Source: Saccharopolyspora erythraea NRRL 2338
GTDB taxonomy: Bacteria > Actinomycetota > Actinomycetes > Mycobacteriales > Pseudonocardiaceae
Direction of reading: 5' to 3'
Length of the DNA: 64,000 bases
Assembly (NCBI RefSeq): GCF_000062885.1
Contig: NC_009142.1
Span: forward strand, 7,801,584-7,865,583
Shown: one piece after another, positions 32,955-40,676 of the stretch
Numbering within the stretch: position 1 is the first letter of the stretch
Layout: each line of letters starts with the position of its first letter
Made by a program: the position numbers and the translations under genes
The notes under the pieces: generated by a model
What the model saw: only the letters and a program-made list of their open reading frames with translations
Database searches by the model: none
What the model was told of the DNA's origin: nothing

Positions 32955-32978
32955 ACCGGCAACCGGAAGGACACCACC

Positions 32979-33155
32979 GTGATGCACATCGTCGGCAGCG
33001 CCCGCTCCGCCCTGCACCAGCTCGGACTCACCAGCGCCAAGACCCTCTGCGGCAAAAAGCTCCGCCAGCCAGAGGACGGCGCCGCGAAGAACGCCCCGCT
33101 GTGCCCGGAGTGCTACCGCCGCTCCGGTTGGACCCACGACAAGCGCCGGCAGTGA
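32979..33155 (+). CDS. Very small Cys-containing protein
   Basis: 58 residues, start GTG 32979 (VMHIVGSARSALHQLG) with GGAAGG eight bases upstream. It has a Cys at LCGKKL and a LCPECYRR pair, a possible zinc site of the CxnCPxC type. It is too small for domain recognition. Codon third positions are G/C, and it fits tightly between its neighbours, so I regard it as real. Confidence 0.55.
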   Translation: MMHIVGSARSALHQLGLTSAKTLCGKKLRQPEDGAAKNAPLCPECYRRSGWTHDKRRQ

Positions 33156-33181
33156 ACACCCTCCAGAAAGGACACATCGCC

Positions 33182-33445
33182 ATGAGCAGGCATCGCCTCG
33201 AACCCCGCAACCCCAACAACGTTCGCGAGGTGGTCGTCGGCTGGGACTCGCCCATGCGGACCTTCTACGCCGTCGTCGAAGACCACAGCGGCGCCATCCC
33301 GGTCGACCTCGGCGACTCCATCGAGCCCGTGCTCCGTCCCGGGGCCGTGCTCGATGCGGTCCGCCCCTACGCCGCCATCCCGCCCGGCCTCGACGACGAG
33401 CTGCTGCGCGACGCGCTGGCCGACCCCGGCATCCGCGCCGCCTGA
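33182..33445 (+). CDS. Hypothetical 87-residue protein
   Basis: ATG 33182 with AAAGGA upstream. The N-terminal half has beta-type strands (VREVVVGWDSPMRTFYAVVED), the C-terminal part is an acidic helical stretch (DDELLRDALADPGIR). It resembles small plasmid proteins whose role is unknown. It lies alone between the 58-residue gene and the GGDEF gene. Confidence 0.6.
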   Translation: MSRHRLEPRNPNNVREVVVGWDSPMRTFYAVVEDHSGAIPVDLGDSIEPVLRPGAVLDAVRPYAAIPPGLDDELLRDALADPGIRAA

Positions 33446-33530
33446 CCCGAACCCCGTCCACGCGGCCCCGCCCGCCATTCCGCCACAGAACCCGGGCGGG
33501 GCCACCACCCCTCAAAGATAGGTAACCGTC

Positions 33531-34139
33531 ATGTTCGCAGAGATCGCCATCCCCGTCCTTACCGGCGGATGGGCCGCCGTCGCCACCGCCACCACCATCA
33601 ACTACCGACGCCGCACGCTGACCGACCCGGTCACCGGCATCGGCAACCGCGCCGCCCTCTACCGCACCGCCCGCCGCACCACCGCCCGCAGCGGGCTCGT
33701 CGGACTGCTCATGGTCGACCTCGACCGGTTCAAGCAGATCAACGACACCCACGGCCACCCCTTCGGCAACCGCGTCCTGACCGCCATCGCCACCCGCCTG
33801 ATTGAGAACACGCTGCGCGGGGAGCGCGCGGTGCGGCTGCACGGCGACGAGTTCGCGATCTGGCTCGGACGCATCACCTCCACCGCCCGCGCCGAAGGCC
33901 GCGCCCTCCAGATCGCCGACGCCCTCGCCGAACCCCTCCAGATCGGCGGCCGTCGGCTCGTGGTGCCCGGCAGCGTCGGCGTCGCCGTCGCCCCCGCCCG
34001 CACCCCACTCGGCGAACTGCTGAACACCGCCGACCAGCACATGTACCAGGTCAAGGCCACCCACCACCTGCCCGCACTGCCCGCCGGCGAGCCGCGGCGC
34101 GCCCGCGACCGGGCCACCCCGCCCGACCACGCCGCCTGA
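33531..34139 (+). CDS. GGDEF-domain protein with altered signature (HGDEF)
   Basis: 202 residues. A short N-terminal hydrophobic helix (IPVLTGGWAAVATATTI) is followed by a GGDEF domain: DPVTGIGNRAAL, LLMVDLDRFKQINDTHGH, then RLHGDEFAIWL in place of RxGGDEF. The metal-binding Asp and the DLDRFK segment remain, but the first Gly of the signature is His, so diguanylate cyclase activity is doubtful; it may only bind GTP or c-di-GMP. GGDEF genes are frequent on AICEs. It precedes the prim-pol gene by 36 bp. Confidence 0.85.
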   Translation: MFAEIAIPVLTGGWAAVATATTINYRRRTLTDPVTGIGNRAALYRTARRTTARSGLVGLLMVDLDRFKQINDTHGHPFGNRVLTAIATRLIENTLRGERAVRLHGDEFAIWLGRITSTARAEGRALQIADALAEPLQIGGRRLVVPGSVGVAVAPARTPLGELLNTADQHMYQVKATHHLPALPAGEPRRARDRATPPDHAA

Positions 34140-34175
34140 AACCCGACCACACCCACGACAGGAGGTGACTCCGCG

Positions 34176-35189
34176 ATGACCGACCCGATCCGGCTCGCGC
34201 ACTGGCTGATCGAGCACGGCATGTACGTCTTCCCGCTGCGCCCCTACTCCAAGCGCCCGTTCGGCAACTGCCGCCGCTGCAAGGACAACCGCTGCACCCA
34301 GCCGTGCCCGTGCCTGACCGCCGACCGTCCCTGCCACGGCTACCTCGCCGCCACCAACCAGCACCGCCGGGCCCGCCGCTGGTTCACCCGTATGCCGGCA
34401 GCCAACGTCGGCATCAGCACCGACCTCTCCGACACGGTCGTGCTCGACCTCGACCGCAAGCCCAAGGCTCCCGCAGCCGCCGCGCACGACGTGCCCATCC
34501 TCGTCGCCGACGGATTGGGAGCCCTCGACGCAATCACCACGCACGAGGGCGCCGACTGGCCCGACACCCTGACCATTGCCACCCCGTCCGAAGGGCGACA
34601 CCTGTACTTCCGCCGCCCTGCGGGGTTGGAGGTCGCCAGCGACGCCAACGGCCGGGTCGGGCACCAGATCGACATCCGCGCCCAGGGTGGCTACGTCGTC
34701 GCCCCCGGCTGCCAGATCACCGCACCACCCGAAGACGTCTTCGGCACCTACACCCGCGTATCGACCACAGTGGACATCGCACCGCTGCCGGACTGGCTGC
34801 GCCCTCGGGTCACCCCGCCACCCGCGACACCGACCGGACCGGGGAAGGCTCCCAACCTCGGGCGAATCCGTCACGGGGACGGTCATGAGCCCGGTTACTG
34901 GAAAACGGTGTGGAAGAGCGTGCTCGACAAGGTCGAGTACGAGGACGGCGAGCGCTGGAAGTTGGTCTACAACGCCGCCCGCCGCCTGGCCAACCTCGCC
35001 GTGCACGACGGCGCCCCCTGGACCGAGCACGAGGTGCTCGACGAGCTGGAGGCCGCCGCGATCCGCCGCCGCGAGCACACCGGCAAACCCACCGAGCCCG
35101 CCACCGCACGCCGCAACGCCCAGCGCGGCTGGGACCGCGGCACCCACGACGGCCCCGACTCCCTGATCGGCCTGGGCGGCGCGGCATGA
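34176..35189 (+). CDS. Bifunctional DNA primase/polymerase (prim-pol)
   Basis: This 337-residue protein has the AEP-type prim-pol domain: ALHWLIEHGMYVFPLRPYSKRPF-like start (AHWLIEHGMYVFPLRPYSK), VVLDLD with catalytic acids, SEGRHLYFRRP (the conserved His), and QIDIRAQGGYVVAPG. A Cys-rich insertion (NCRRCKDNRCTQPCPC) interrupts the N-terminal part and may bind zinc. The C-terminal third is helical. Such proteins initiate or prime replication of the excised element. It precedes the methyltransferase and DUF3631 ATPase genes, which probably form one replication operon. Confidence 0.88.
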   Translation: MTDPIRLAHWLIEHGMYVFPLRPYSKRPFGNCRRCKDNRCTQPCPCLTADRPCHGYLAATNQHRRARRWFTRMPAANVGISTDLSDTVVLDLDRKPKAPAAAAHDVPILVADGLGALDAITTHEGADWPDTLTIATPSEGRHLYFRRPAGLEVASDANGRVGHQIDIRAQGGYVVAPGCQITAPPEDVFGTYTRVSTTVDIAPLPDWLRPRVTPPPATPTGPGKAPNLGRIRHGDGHEPGYWKTVWKSVLDKVEYEDGERWKLVYNAARRLANLAVHDGAPWTEHEVLDELEAAAIRRREHTGKPTEPATARRNAQRGWDRGTHDGPDSLIGLGGAA

Positions 35190-35215
35190 GCCCGACATCC
35201 CGGAAGGAATCCCTC

Positions 35216-35890
35216 GTGACCAGCCCACGGCTTCTGGACCTGTTCTGCGGCGCCGGCGGCGCCGGCAAGGGCTACGCCGACGCCGGATTCGACGTCGTCG
35301 GCGTCGACATCGCCCCCCAGCCCGACTACCCGTTCGAGTTCCACCAGGCCGACGCGCTGACCTTCCTCGCCGCCCACGGCACCGAGTTCGACGTCGTGCA
35401 CGCCTCGCCTCCGTGCCAGGCGTCCAGCGCGTTGACCAAGGGCACCAACCGCGGCCGGTCTTACCCCCAATTGATCCCCCAGACCCGCACCGCCCTGGTG
35501 CAGCTCGGGGTGCCGTGGGTGATCGAGAACGTCGCCGGCGCCCCGATCCGCAAGGACCTCATGCTCTGCGGCGAGATGTTCGGCCTCGCCGTCCTGCGGC
35601 ACCGGTTCTTCGAGCTGGGCGGCTGGACCACGCCGAGACCCCCGCACCCCGCCCACCGTGGCCGGGTCTCCGGAATGCGCCACGGCCAGTGGTTCACCGG
35701 CCCCTACTTCGCCGTCTACGGCGACGGCGGCGGCAAAGGCACCGTCGCCCAGTGGCAGCAGGCCATGGGCATCACCTGGACCGACGTCCGCAAGTCCCTC
35801 GCCGAAGCCATCCCGCCCGCCTACACCCACCACCTCGGCACCGCACTACTGGCCGCCCGCGCCGCCAGCCCTGCGGCGACGGCCGCATGA
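35216..35890 (+). CDS. Compact C5-cytosine methyltransferase-like protein
   Basis: 224 residues from GTG 35216. Motif I is LLDLFCGAGGAGKGY, motif IV is ASPPCQASS with the catalytic Cys, motif VI ENVAGAP, and LRHRFFE resembles motif VIII; AIPPAY stands for motif X. Canonical Dcm-type enzymes are 300-400 residues, so the target-recognition domain is very small. It could protect the element's DNA or mark it after transfer. The stop overlaps an ATG of the next gene. Confidence 0.87.
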   Translation: MTSPRLLDLFCGAGGAGKGYADAGFDVVGVDIAPQPDYPFEFHQADALTFLAAHGTEFDVVHASPPCQASSALTKGTNRGRSYPQLIPQTRTALVQLGVPWVIENVAGAPIRKDLMLCGEMFGLAVLRHRFFELGGWTTPRPPHPAHRGRVSGMRHGQWFTGPYFAVYGDGGGKGTVAQWQQAMGITWTDVRKSLAEAIPPAYTHHLGTALLAARAASPAATAA

Positions 35891-35922
35891 CCACCCGATC
35901 CGCACCCGATGGAGGTGAGCAC

Positions 35923-37239
35923 GTGACCACACCCGCTCAGCAGCCCAGCGACGGCGCCGTCCTGCTCGACGAACTGCACGCCACCCTGACCAAATTCGTG
36001 ATCCTGCCCAGCCCGCAGGCCATCGACGCCGTGGTGCTCTGGATCGCCGCCACCCACGCCCAACCCGCCTGGGCCCACGCCCCCCGCCTGGTCATCCGCG
36101 CCCCCGAGAAGCGCTGCGGCAAGTCCCGACTGCTCGACATCGTCGAAGGCACCTGCCACGAGCCGTTCCTGACCGTCAACGCCTCCCCCTCCGCCGTGTA
36201 CCGGTCGATCAGCGACGACCCGCCCACCATGCTCGTCGACGAGGCCGACACCATCTTCGGCCCCGACGCCGGCACCAACGAAGAAGTCCGCGGGCTGCTC
36301 AACGCCGGACACCAGCGCAACCGACCCGCCAAGCGCTACGACGCCGCATCCGGCCGCGTCGAGTCCATCCCCACCTTCGCCATGGCCGCACTAGCCGGAA
36401 TCGGCGCCATGCCCGACACCATCGAGGACCGCGCCGTCATCGTGCGCATGCGGCGCCGCGCCCCCGGCGAAACCGTCGCGCCCTACCGGCACCGCCGCGA
36501 CCGCCCACACCTGACCGCGCTCGCGAAGCGGCTCGCCGCCTGGCTCCGCGCCTCGATGCCCGACCTCGAACGCGCCGAACCCGACATGCCGCTGGAGGAC
36601 CGGGCCGCCGACACCTGGGAACCGCTCATCATCGTCGCCGACCACGCCGGCGGCGACTGGCCTACCCGAGCCCGCAACGCCGCGGTCGACCTGCTGGCCG
36701 AAGCCGCCGACAACGACCAAGGCTCCCTGCGGACCCGGCTGCTCGTCGACTGCCGCACCGCATTCGGTGACCACCCCACGCTGTCCACCACCGAACTGCT
36801 GCGCCAGCTCAACTCCGACCCCGAAGCACCCTGGCCCACCTACGGCAAGACCGGACTCAACGCCGCCAAGCTCTCCAAGCTGCTCGCCGAATTCGACATC
36901 CGCTCCGCCAACGTCCGCTTCCCCGACGGCACCCAGGCCAAGGGCTACCAGCGAGCCCACTTCTTCGACGCCTGGACCCGCTACTGCCCCGACGCCCCGC
37001 ACGACCGGCCAGAGGGGGTGCCGTCCCAGCCGTCCCAAGCGTCCCACCGCAGGTCAGAGCGGGACGGCTTGACCCTCTGGGACGGCATCAGCCGTCCCAA
37101 CGACGAACCCGACCCAGACCTCTGGGACGGCACAAGCCGTCCCACCGCACCGAGCCGTCCCAGCCTGACCTGCATTGGGACGGCTGGGACGGCTGGGACG
37201 GACACCCCTCCCAGCACTAACACCAAGGGGGCCGCATGA
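35923..37239 (+). CDS. DUF3631 P-loop ATPase of the replication module
   Basis: 438 residues from GTG 35923 (GGAGG eight bases upstream; ATG 35887 is an in-frame alternative overlapping the previous stop). P-loop VIRAPEKRCGKSRLLD, then TMLVDEADTIFG as Walker B, and a helicase-like sensor region; the middle matches DUF3631. It is paired with the prim-pol gene, so it probably acts as the replication helicase or initiator. The last 70 residues are low complexity (LWDGISRP..., LWDGTSRP) because the DNA there is an octamer-repeat array. The stop overlaps the xis start. Confidence 0.85.
   Translation: MTTPAQQPSDGAVLLDELHATLTKFVILPSPQAIDAVVLWIAATHAQPAWAHAPRLVIRAPEKRCGKSRLLDIVEGTCHEPFLTVNASPSAVYRSISDDPPTMLVDEADTIFGPDAGTNEEVRGLLNAGHQRNRPAKRYDAASGRVESIPTFAMAALAGIGAMPDTIEDRAVIVRMRRRAPGETVAPYRHRRDRPHLTALAKRLAAWLRASMPDLERAEPDMPLEDRAADTWEPLIIVADHAGGDWPTRARNAAVDLLAEAADNDQGSLRTRLLVDCRTAFGDHPTLSTTELLRQLNSDPEAPWPTYGKTGLNAAKLSKLLAEFDIRSANVRFPDGTQAKGYQRAHFFDAWTRYCPDAPHDRPEGVPSQPSQASHRRSERDGLTLWDGISRPNDEPDPDLWDGTSRPTAPSRPSLTCIGTAGTAGTDTPPSTNTKGAA
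37021..37201. repeat. Iteron-like TGGGACGG octamer array
   Basis: Ten exact TGGGACGG/CCGTCCCA octamers lie within 181 bp: 37021, 37030, 37078, 37092, 37123, 37137, 37155, 37176, 37185 and 37194. One-mismatch copies are at 37039 and 37060. The first and last three are spaced nine bases apart. Both orientations occur. It is inside the 3' end of the DUF3631 gene and before xis. Candidate origin iterons or TraB recognition repeats. Confidence 0.8.
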
Positions 37240-37532
37240 CCACGAACGTCACCCAACTCGCCGCCACGCTCGCCTCGCTCGCGGCCCTGCTCGCCGAACA
37301 GCAGCCCGCCCCGGAACCCGAGCCCGAACCGGCCGCCCGCAGGCTGCCCAACCGCGTGCTGCTCACGGTCGAGGAAGCGGCCAAGCAACTGGGGCTCGGC
37401 AGGACCAAGACCTACGCGCTGGTGGCGTCTGGCGAGATCGAATCTGTCCGGATCGGTCGGCTCAGGCGCATCCCGCGCACCGCCATCGACGACTACGCCG
37501 CCCGACTCATCGCCCAGCAGAGCGCCGCCTGA
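37236..37532 (+). CDS. xis: Excisionase
   Basis: This 98-residue protein has a MerR/excisionase-type helix-turn-helix in its second half (LLTVEEAAKQLGLGRTKTYALVASGEIESVRIGRLRRIPRTAID). Its N-terminal 40 residues are Ala/Glu/Pro-rich. Xis bends DNA at the attachment arms and directs Int to excision. The ATG overlaps the stop of the DUF3631 gene, and int begins 11 bases after its stop. Its length matches that recalled for the published pSE211 Xis. Confidence 0.93.
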   Translation: MTTNVTQLAATLASLAALLAEQQPAPEPEPEPAARRLPNRVLLTVEEAAKQLGLGRTKTYALVASGEIESVRIGRLRRIPRTAIDDYAARLIAQQSAA

Positions 37533-37543
37533 AGGGAACCACT

Positions 37544-38857
37544 ATGGAACAAAAGCGCACCCGAAACCCCAACGGTCGATCGACGATCTACCTCGGGAAC
37601 GACGGCTACTGGCACGGCCGCGTCACCATGGGCATCGGCGACGACGGCAAGCCTGACCGGCGCCACGTCAAGCGCAAGGACAAGGACGAAGTTGTCGAGG
37701 AGGTCGGCAAGCTCGAACGGGAGCGGGACTCCGGCAACGTCCGCAAGAAGGGCCAGCCGTGGACAGTCGAGCGGTGGCTGACGCACTGGGTGGAGAGCAT
37801 CGCGCCGCTGACCTGCCGGTACAAGACCATGCGGGGCTACCAGACGGCCGTGTACAAGCACCTCATCCCCGGTTTGGGCGCGCACAGGCTCGATCGGATC
37901 CAGAACCATCCGGAGTACTTCGAGAAGTTCTACCTGCGAATGATCGAGTCGGGACTGAAGCCGGCGACGGCTCACCAGGTACACCGCACGGCGCGAACGG
38001 CTTTCGGCGAGGCGTACAAGCGGGGACGCATCCAGAGGAACCCGGTTTCGATCGCAAAGGCACCTCGGGTGGAAGAGGAGGAGGTCGAACCGCTTGAGGT
38101 CGAGGACATGCAGCTGGTCATCAAGGCCGCCCTGGAACGCCGAAACGGCGTCCGCTACGTCATCGCACTGGCTCTCGGAACTCGGCAGGGCGAATCGCTC
38201 GCGCTGAAGTGGCCGCGGCTGAACCGGCAGAAGCGCACGCTGCGGATCACCAAGGCACTCCAACGTCAGACGTGGAAGCACGGGTGCTCTGACCCGCATC
38301 GGTGCGGCGCGACCTACCACAAGACCGAGCCGTGCAAGGCGGCCTGCAAGCGGCACACGCGAGCTTGTCCGCCGCCATGCCCGCCAGCTTGCACCGAACA
38401 CGCCCGGTGGTGCCCGCAGCGAACCGGTGGCGGGCTGGTCGAGGTCGACGTCAAGTCGAGGGCTGGACGACGGACCGTGACGCTGCCCGACCAACTGTTC
38501 GACTTGATCCTCAAGCACGAAAAGCTTCAGGGGGCCGAACGGGAGCTCGCGGGCACGGAGTGGCACGACGGCGAGTGGATGTTCACCCAGCCCAACGGCA
38601 AGCCGATCGATCCACGTCAGGACCTCGACGAGTGGAAAGCAATCCTTGTTGAAGCCGGAGTCCGCGAGGCGCGGCTACATGACGCACGGCACACCGCCGC
38701 GACTGTGCTGTTGGTCCTCGGAGTGCCCGACCGGGTCGTGATGGAGCTGATGGGCTGGTCGTCCGTCACCATGAAGCAGCGGTACATGCACGTCATCGAC
38801 TCCGTCCGGAACGACGTAGCGGACCGCCTGAACACCTACTTCTGGGGCACCAACTGA
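37544..38857 (+). CDS. int: Tyrosine integrase
   Basis: 437 residues from ATG 37544. It has an N-terminal arm-binding and SAM-like core domain, and a C-terminal catalytic domain with R214 (LGTRQGESLALKW), H379-x-x-R382 (RLHDARHTAAT) and nucleophile Y414 (MKQRYMHV). Between strands the catalytic domain carries an insertion at 248-290 with eight Cys, a possible zinc module. Int cuts the 57-bp att core and joins the element to the tRNA-Phe gene. The stop codon lies within the first arm-type repeat, 53 bp from the core. Its length matches recalled pSE211 Int. Confidence 0.95.
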   Translation: MEQKRTRNPNGRSTIYLGNDGYWHGRVTMGIGDDGKPDRRHVKRKDKDEVVEEVGKLERERDSGNVRKKGQPWTVERWLTHWVESIAPLTCRYKTMRGYQTAVYKHLIPGLGAHRLDRIQNHPEYFEKFYLRMIESGLKPATAHQVHRTARTAFGEAYKRGRIQRNPVSIAKAPRVEEEEVEPLEVEDMQLVIKAALERRNGVRYVIALALGTRQGESLALKWPRLNRQKRTLRITKALQRQTWKHGCSDPHRCGATYHKTEPCKAACKRHTRACPPPCPPACTEHARWCPQRTGGGLVEVDVKSRAGRRTVTLPDQLFDLILKHEKLQGAERELAGTEWHDGEWMFTQPNGKPIDPRQDLDEWKAILVEAGVREARLHDARHTAATVLLVLGVPDRVVMELMGWSSVTMKQRYMHVIDSVRNDVADRLNTYFWGTN

Positions 38858-38874
38858 GACCCAGACTGAGACCC

Positions 38875-38908
38875 AAAACGCCCCCGTCGAGATCGACGGG
38901 GGCGTTTT
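38875..38908. terminator. Strong bidirectional terminator between int and tRNA-Phe
   Basis: The 16-bp arms AAAACGCCCCCGTCGA / TCGACGGGGGCGTTTT have a two-base gap and end in T or A tracts on both strands. It ends int and, on the minus strand, the tRNA-Phe transcript. Because it is element DNA, the host tRNA now uses a terminator supplied by the element. Confidence 0.9.
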
Positions 38909-38909
38909 G

Positions 38910-38966
38910 GCAGCTCTTGGTGGTGGCCAGGGGCGGGGTCGAACCGCCGACCTTCCGCTTTTCAGG
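38910..38966 (-). repeat. Right attachment repeat (57 bp) inside the intact tRNA-Phe gene
   Basis: The second copy of the 57-bp core. It supplies the 3' part of the tRNA-Phe gene from the anticodon loop through the encoded CCA, so the gene stays intact after integration. Recombination with 21712-21768 would restore attB. Confidence 0.95.
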
Positions 38967-38997
38967 CGGACGCTCGTACCAACTGAGCTACCTGGCC
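38921..38997 (-). tRNA. tRNA-Phe (anticodon GAA)
   Basis: Seventy-seven bases including an encoded CCA. Acceptor GGCCAGG/CCTGGCC, D-arm GCTC/GAGC, anticodon stem TCCGC/GCGGA with loop CTGAAAA, so anticodon GAA. The T-arm is GGCGG/CCGCC with TTCGACC. It is the integration site of the element; its 3' 46 bases lie within the att core. Confidence 0.97.
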
Positions 38998-39027
38998 GTT
39001 CGCGCCCGGCTCAAAGCCGAACCGCTG

Positions 39028-39104
39028 TGGCGACCCAGACGGGACTCGAACCCGCGACCTCCGCCGTGACAGGGCGGCGCGCTAACCAACTGCGCCACTG
39101 GGCC
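39028..39104 (-). tRNA. tRNA-Asp (anticodon GTC)
   Basis: Seventy-seven bases with encoded CCA. Acceptor GGCCCAG/CTGGGTC with one G-T pair; anticodon stem CCGCC/GGCGG, loop CTGTCAC, anticodon GTC. It lies 30 bp upstream of tRNA-Phe in the same direction. Confidence 0.96.
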
Positions 39105-39120
39105 ATGTTCTGTTGTTGCG

Positions 39121-39193
39121 TACCCCCAACGGGATTCGAACCCGCGCTACCGCCTTGAAAGGGCGGCGTCCTAGGCCGCTAGACGATGGGGGC
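39121..39193 (-). tRNA. tRNA-Glu (anticodon TTC)
   Basis: Seventy-three bases without encoded CCA. Acceptor GCCCCCA/TGGGGGT, anticodon stem CCGCC/GGCGG, loop CTTTCAA, anticodon TTC. First of a three-tRNA run Glu-Asp-Phe on the minus strand, 16 bp from tRNA-Asp. Confidence 0.96.
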
Positions 39194-39559
39194 TTGGCCG
39201 ATTCGGAACCGACCCGGCCTCGCCTCCAACCGGCTTTCCCTTTCGGGGCGCCCCGTTGGGAGCAGTGAAAGCTTACGACACACCCCCCAGCGCCCCACAA
39301 CGGGGGGGTCCCCAAACCTCACGAGCCCCCGCGCGGCCCACGCCCGCCGGTCACGTCGGTCGCCACCATATGCCATCTGACCAGCCTTTTCCATCGCCTA
39401 TCCTCAGTCGGCCCACTGCCCCGCCTCCGCCGCCCAGCGCCCCCACAGGCGGCTCCAAGGGCCGATTCGGACCTGAAAGCAGGCCTCGGCGAATATTGTG
39501 ATCCACGTCTCATGATCAGAGCGGCGGGCAGGACTACTGAGCGGCAGCGCGCCGGGAGA
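39194..39559. other. Gene-free region with a weak candidate promoter for the tRNA run
   Basis: No convincing gene in 366 bp. On the minus strand TAAGCT (39270-39275) and TTGTGG (39295-39300) are spaced by 19 bp, a weak promoter directed at tRNA-Glu. A run of seven G on the plus strand occurs at 39302-39308. Confidence 0.35.
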
Positions 39560-40174
39560 TCAGCGGGGGCGTTCGTCGGGCGGCTGGAGCACCGGGTTGG
39601 TGCGAAGCCACTCCGGGGTCGCGGCGCCGCGCAGGACGATCCGCCACACCTCGGCGGTGCGCCCGGTGGACACCGCGCCGCGATCGATCGTCCGAGCGCC
39701 TACAAGCGCCGAGTACACCACCCGCGCGAGCGCGCGGGGATCGACCGTCGGCAGGAGGTACCCGCGGTCAGCGGCGCGGTCGAGCAGCTCGGTCAGGACC
39801 CGCTCCCAGTCCGGCGGGTCGGCGGCCTCGATCTCGCGCCGGCAGGCCAGTCGCATCCCGGCCCGCGTCGCCACGTCCTCGTCGAGCACCGCGAGCAGCT
39901 CGTCGACCAGGCCGATCGCCGTGGACAACGGGTCGAGACCCCGGCGGACCCAGCGCCGCCAGAGCGCGGGCCAGCGTTCGCGCTGCTCCCGGACGAGCAC
40001 CCGCGCGACGTCTTCCTTGGACGCGAAGTGGAAGTAGAAGGCGCCCTTGGTGACCCCGCCGCGACGCAGGATGCCGTTGAGCGTGGTCGCCTCGTAGCCG
40101 ACGCGGTCGAACTCCTCCGCGGCCGCGACCAGGATCGTTCGCCGAGTGGCTTGCGCCCGACGCTGCTGGGGCAT
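39560..40174 (-). CDS. TetR-family regulator, gamma-butyrolactone-receptor-like
   Basis: 204 residues. The N-terminal part (RRAQATRRTILVAAAEEFDRVGYEATTLNGILRRGGVTKGAFYFHFASKEDVA) is the HTH of the ArpA/ScbR group, where an aromatic-rich TKGAFYFHF follows the recognition helix. These repressors leave DNA when a gamma-butyrolactone binds and control secondary metabolism. No butyrolactone synthase (AfsA-like) or biosynthetic cluster is in the window, so it may be an orphan receptor. No operator could be assigned. Confidence 0.82.
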   Translation of the reverse strand: MPQQRRAQATRRTILVAAAEEFDRVGYEATTLNGILRRGGVTKGAFYFHFASKEDVARVLVREQRERWPALWRRWVRRGLDPLSTAIGLVDELLAVLDEDVATRAGMRLACRREIEAADPPDWERVLTELLDRAADRGYLLPTVDPRALARVVYSALVGARTIDRGAVSTGRTAEVWRIVLRGAATPEWLRTNPVLQPPDERPR

Positions 40175-40396
40175 GACGCGGCTCCGGCGACTCCGGCGTC
40201 GGCCGCGGCCTGCCTGACCTCAGCGTCGCGGCCCACGAACAGTTGATCAACTACGCCGCGAAGTTACCGCGTGGGCCCGCCCGGTGCCTATCCGGTGTTC
40301 GGCGGCCGCACATCCGCCGAGCCGACCTGGCGGCCCCGGAAAAAGAGACCGACAGGTATGTTTTCCCGCGGTGGCCGCTTGCCGGCCGCCGCGTTC

Positions 40397-40434
40397 GGTG
40401 TGAGCCGCAGACCGGGGGGTGTGCGGCTCACACC
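40397..40434. terminator. Hairpin after the 79-residue gene
   Basis: Perfect 13-bp arms GGTGTGAGCCGCA (40397-40409) and TGCGGCTCACACC (40422-40434) with a 12-base loop. It starts two bases after the minus-strand gene's stop and is a likely terminator. Confidence 0.75.
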
Positions 40435-40436
40435 GA

Positions 40437-40676
40437 TCACCGGGTGACCGGTGCCTCCCCGTCCCCGTCCGGGACCAGGCCAAGCATGTCGAGCAGCAGG
40501 CGGCAGTCGGCCGCGTTCTCCGCCCGGCGCGCGACCGCGATCCGCGCCCGGTGGACCTGCTCGGGTGATATCCGGTTGGGTTCCCCGCTGCGCTGAGCGG
40601 GCACGCCGGAACCGGACCGCGACAGCCCGTCTTCCTGTTGCCACAAGAACTTTCTTACGTCGAGCGACCCGTACAT
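40437..40676 (-). CDS. Small conserved-type actinobacterial protein
   Basis: 79 residues. The N-terminus MYGSLDVRKFLWQQEDGLSRS and C-terminal half ISPEQVHRARIAVARRAENAADCRLLLDMLGL have the look of a small actinobacterial family with an invariant ADC-LLLDMLGL end. This family is commonly found in actinobacteria and its role is unknown. The hairpin after the stop and ATG with a purine-rich leader support a real gene. Confidence 0.7.
   Translation of the reverse strand: MYGSLDVRKFLWQQEDGLSRSGSGVPAQRSGEPNRISPEQVHRARIAVARRAENAADCRLLLDMLGLVPDGDGEAPVTR

Larger units (their letters stand above)
21712..38966. mobile_element. Integrated AICE, 17,198 bp, pSE211-type
   Basis: The element is bounded by 57-bp identical repeats at 21712-21768 and 38910-38966, the second forming the 3' part of an intact tRNA-Phe gene. 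It holds Int, Xis, a prim-pol plus DUF3631 replication pair, an FtsK-like TraB and GntR/XRE regulators, the standard AICE set. It also holds Ku, HD, NUDIX, GGDEF and methyltransferase cargo. The 57-bp core, 437-residue Int and 98-residue Xis agree with my recollection of pSE211 of Saccharopolyspora erythraea. The period between the repeats is 17,198 bp, which is the expected length of the excised circle. Confidence 0.95.

Noticed and set aside
37175-37543. Upstream extension of int to 560 codons
   Set aside because: It overlaps xis in another frame and the octamer repeats; ATG 37544 gives the expected 437 residues.
21712-38966. CRISPR array or insertion sequence in the element
   Set aside because: No regular repeat-spacer pattern and no transposase; repeats are octamers and palindromes of other kinds.
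40330-40360. Butyrolactone-type operator upstream of the TetR gene (GACCGACAGGTATG)
   Set aside because: Only a half-like motif; no second arm could be found.
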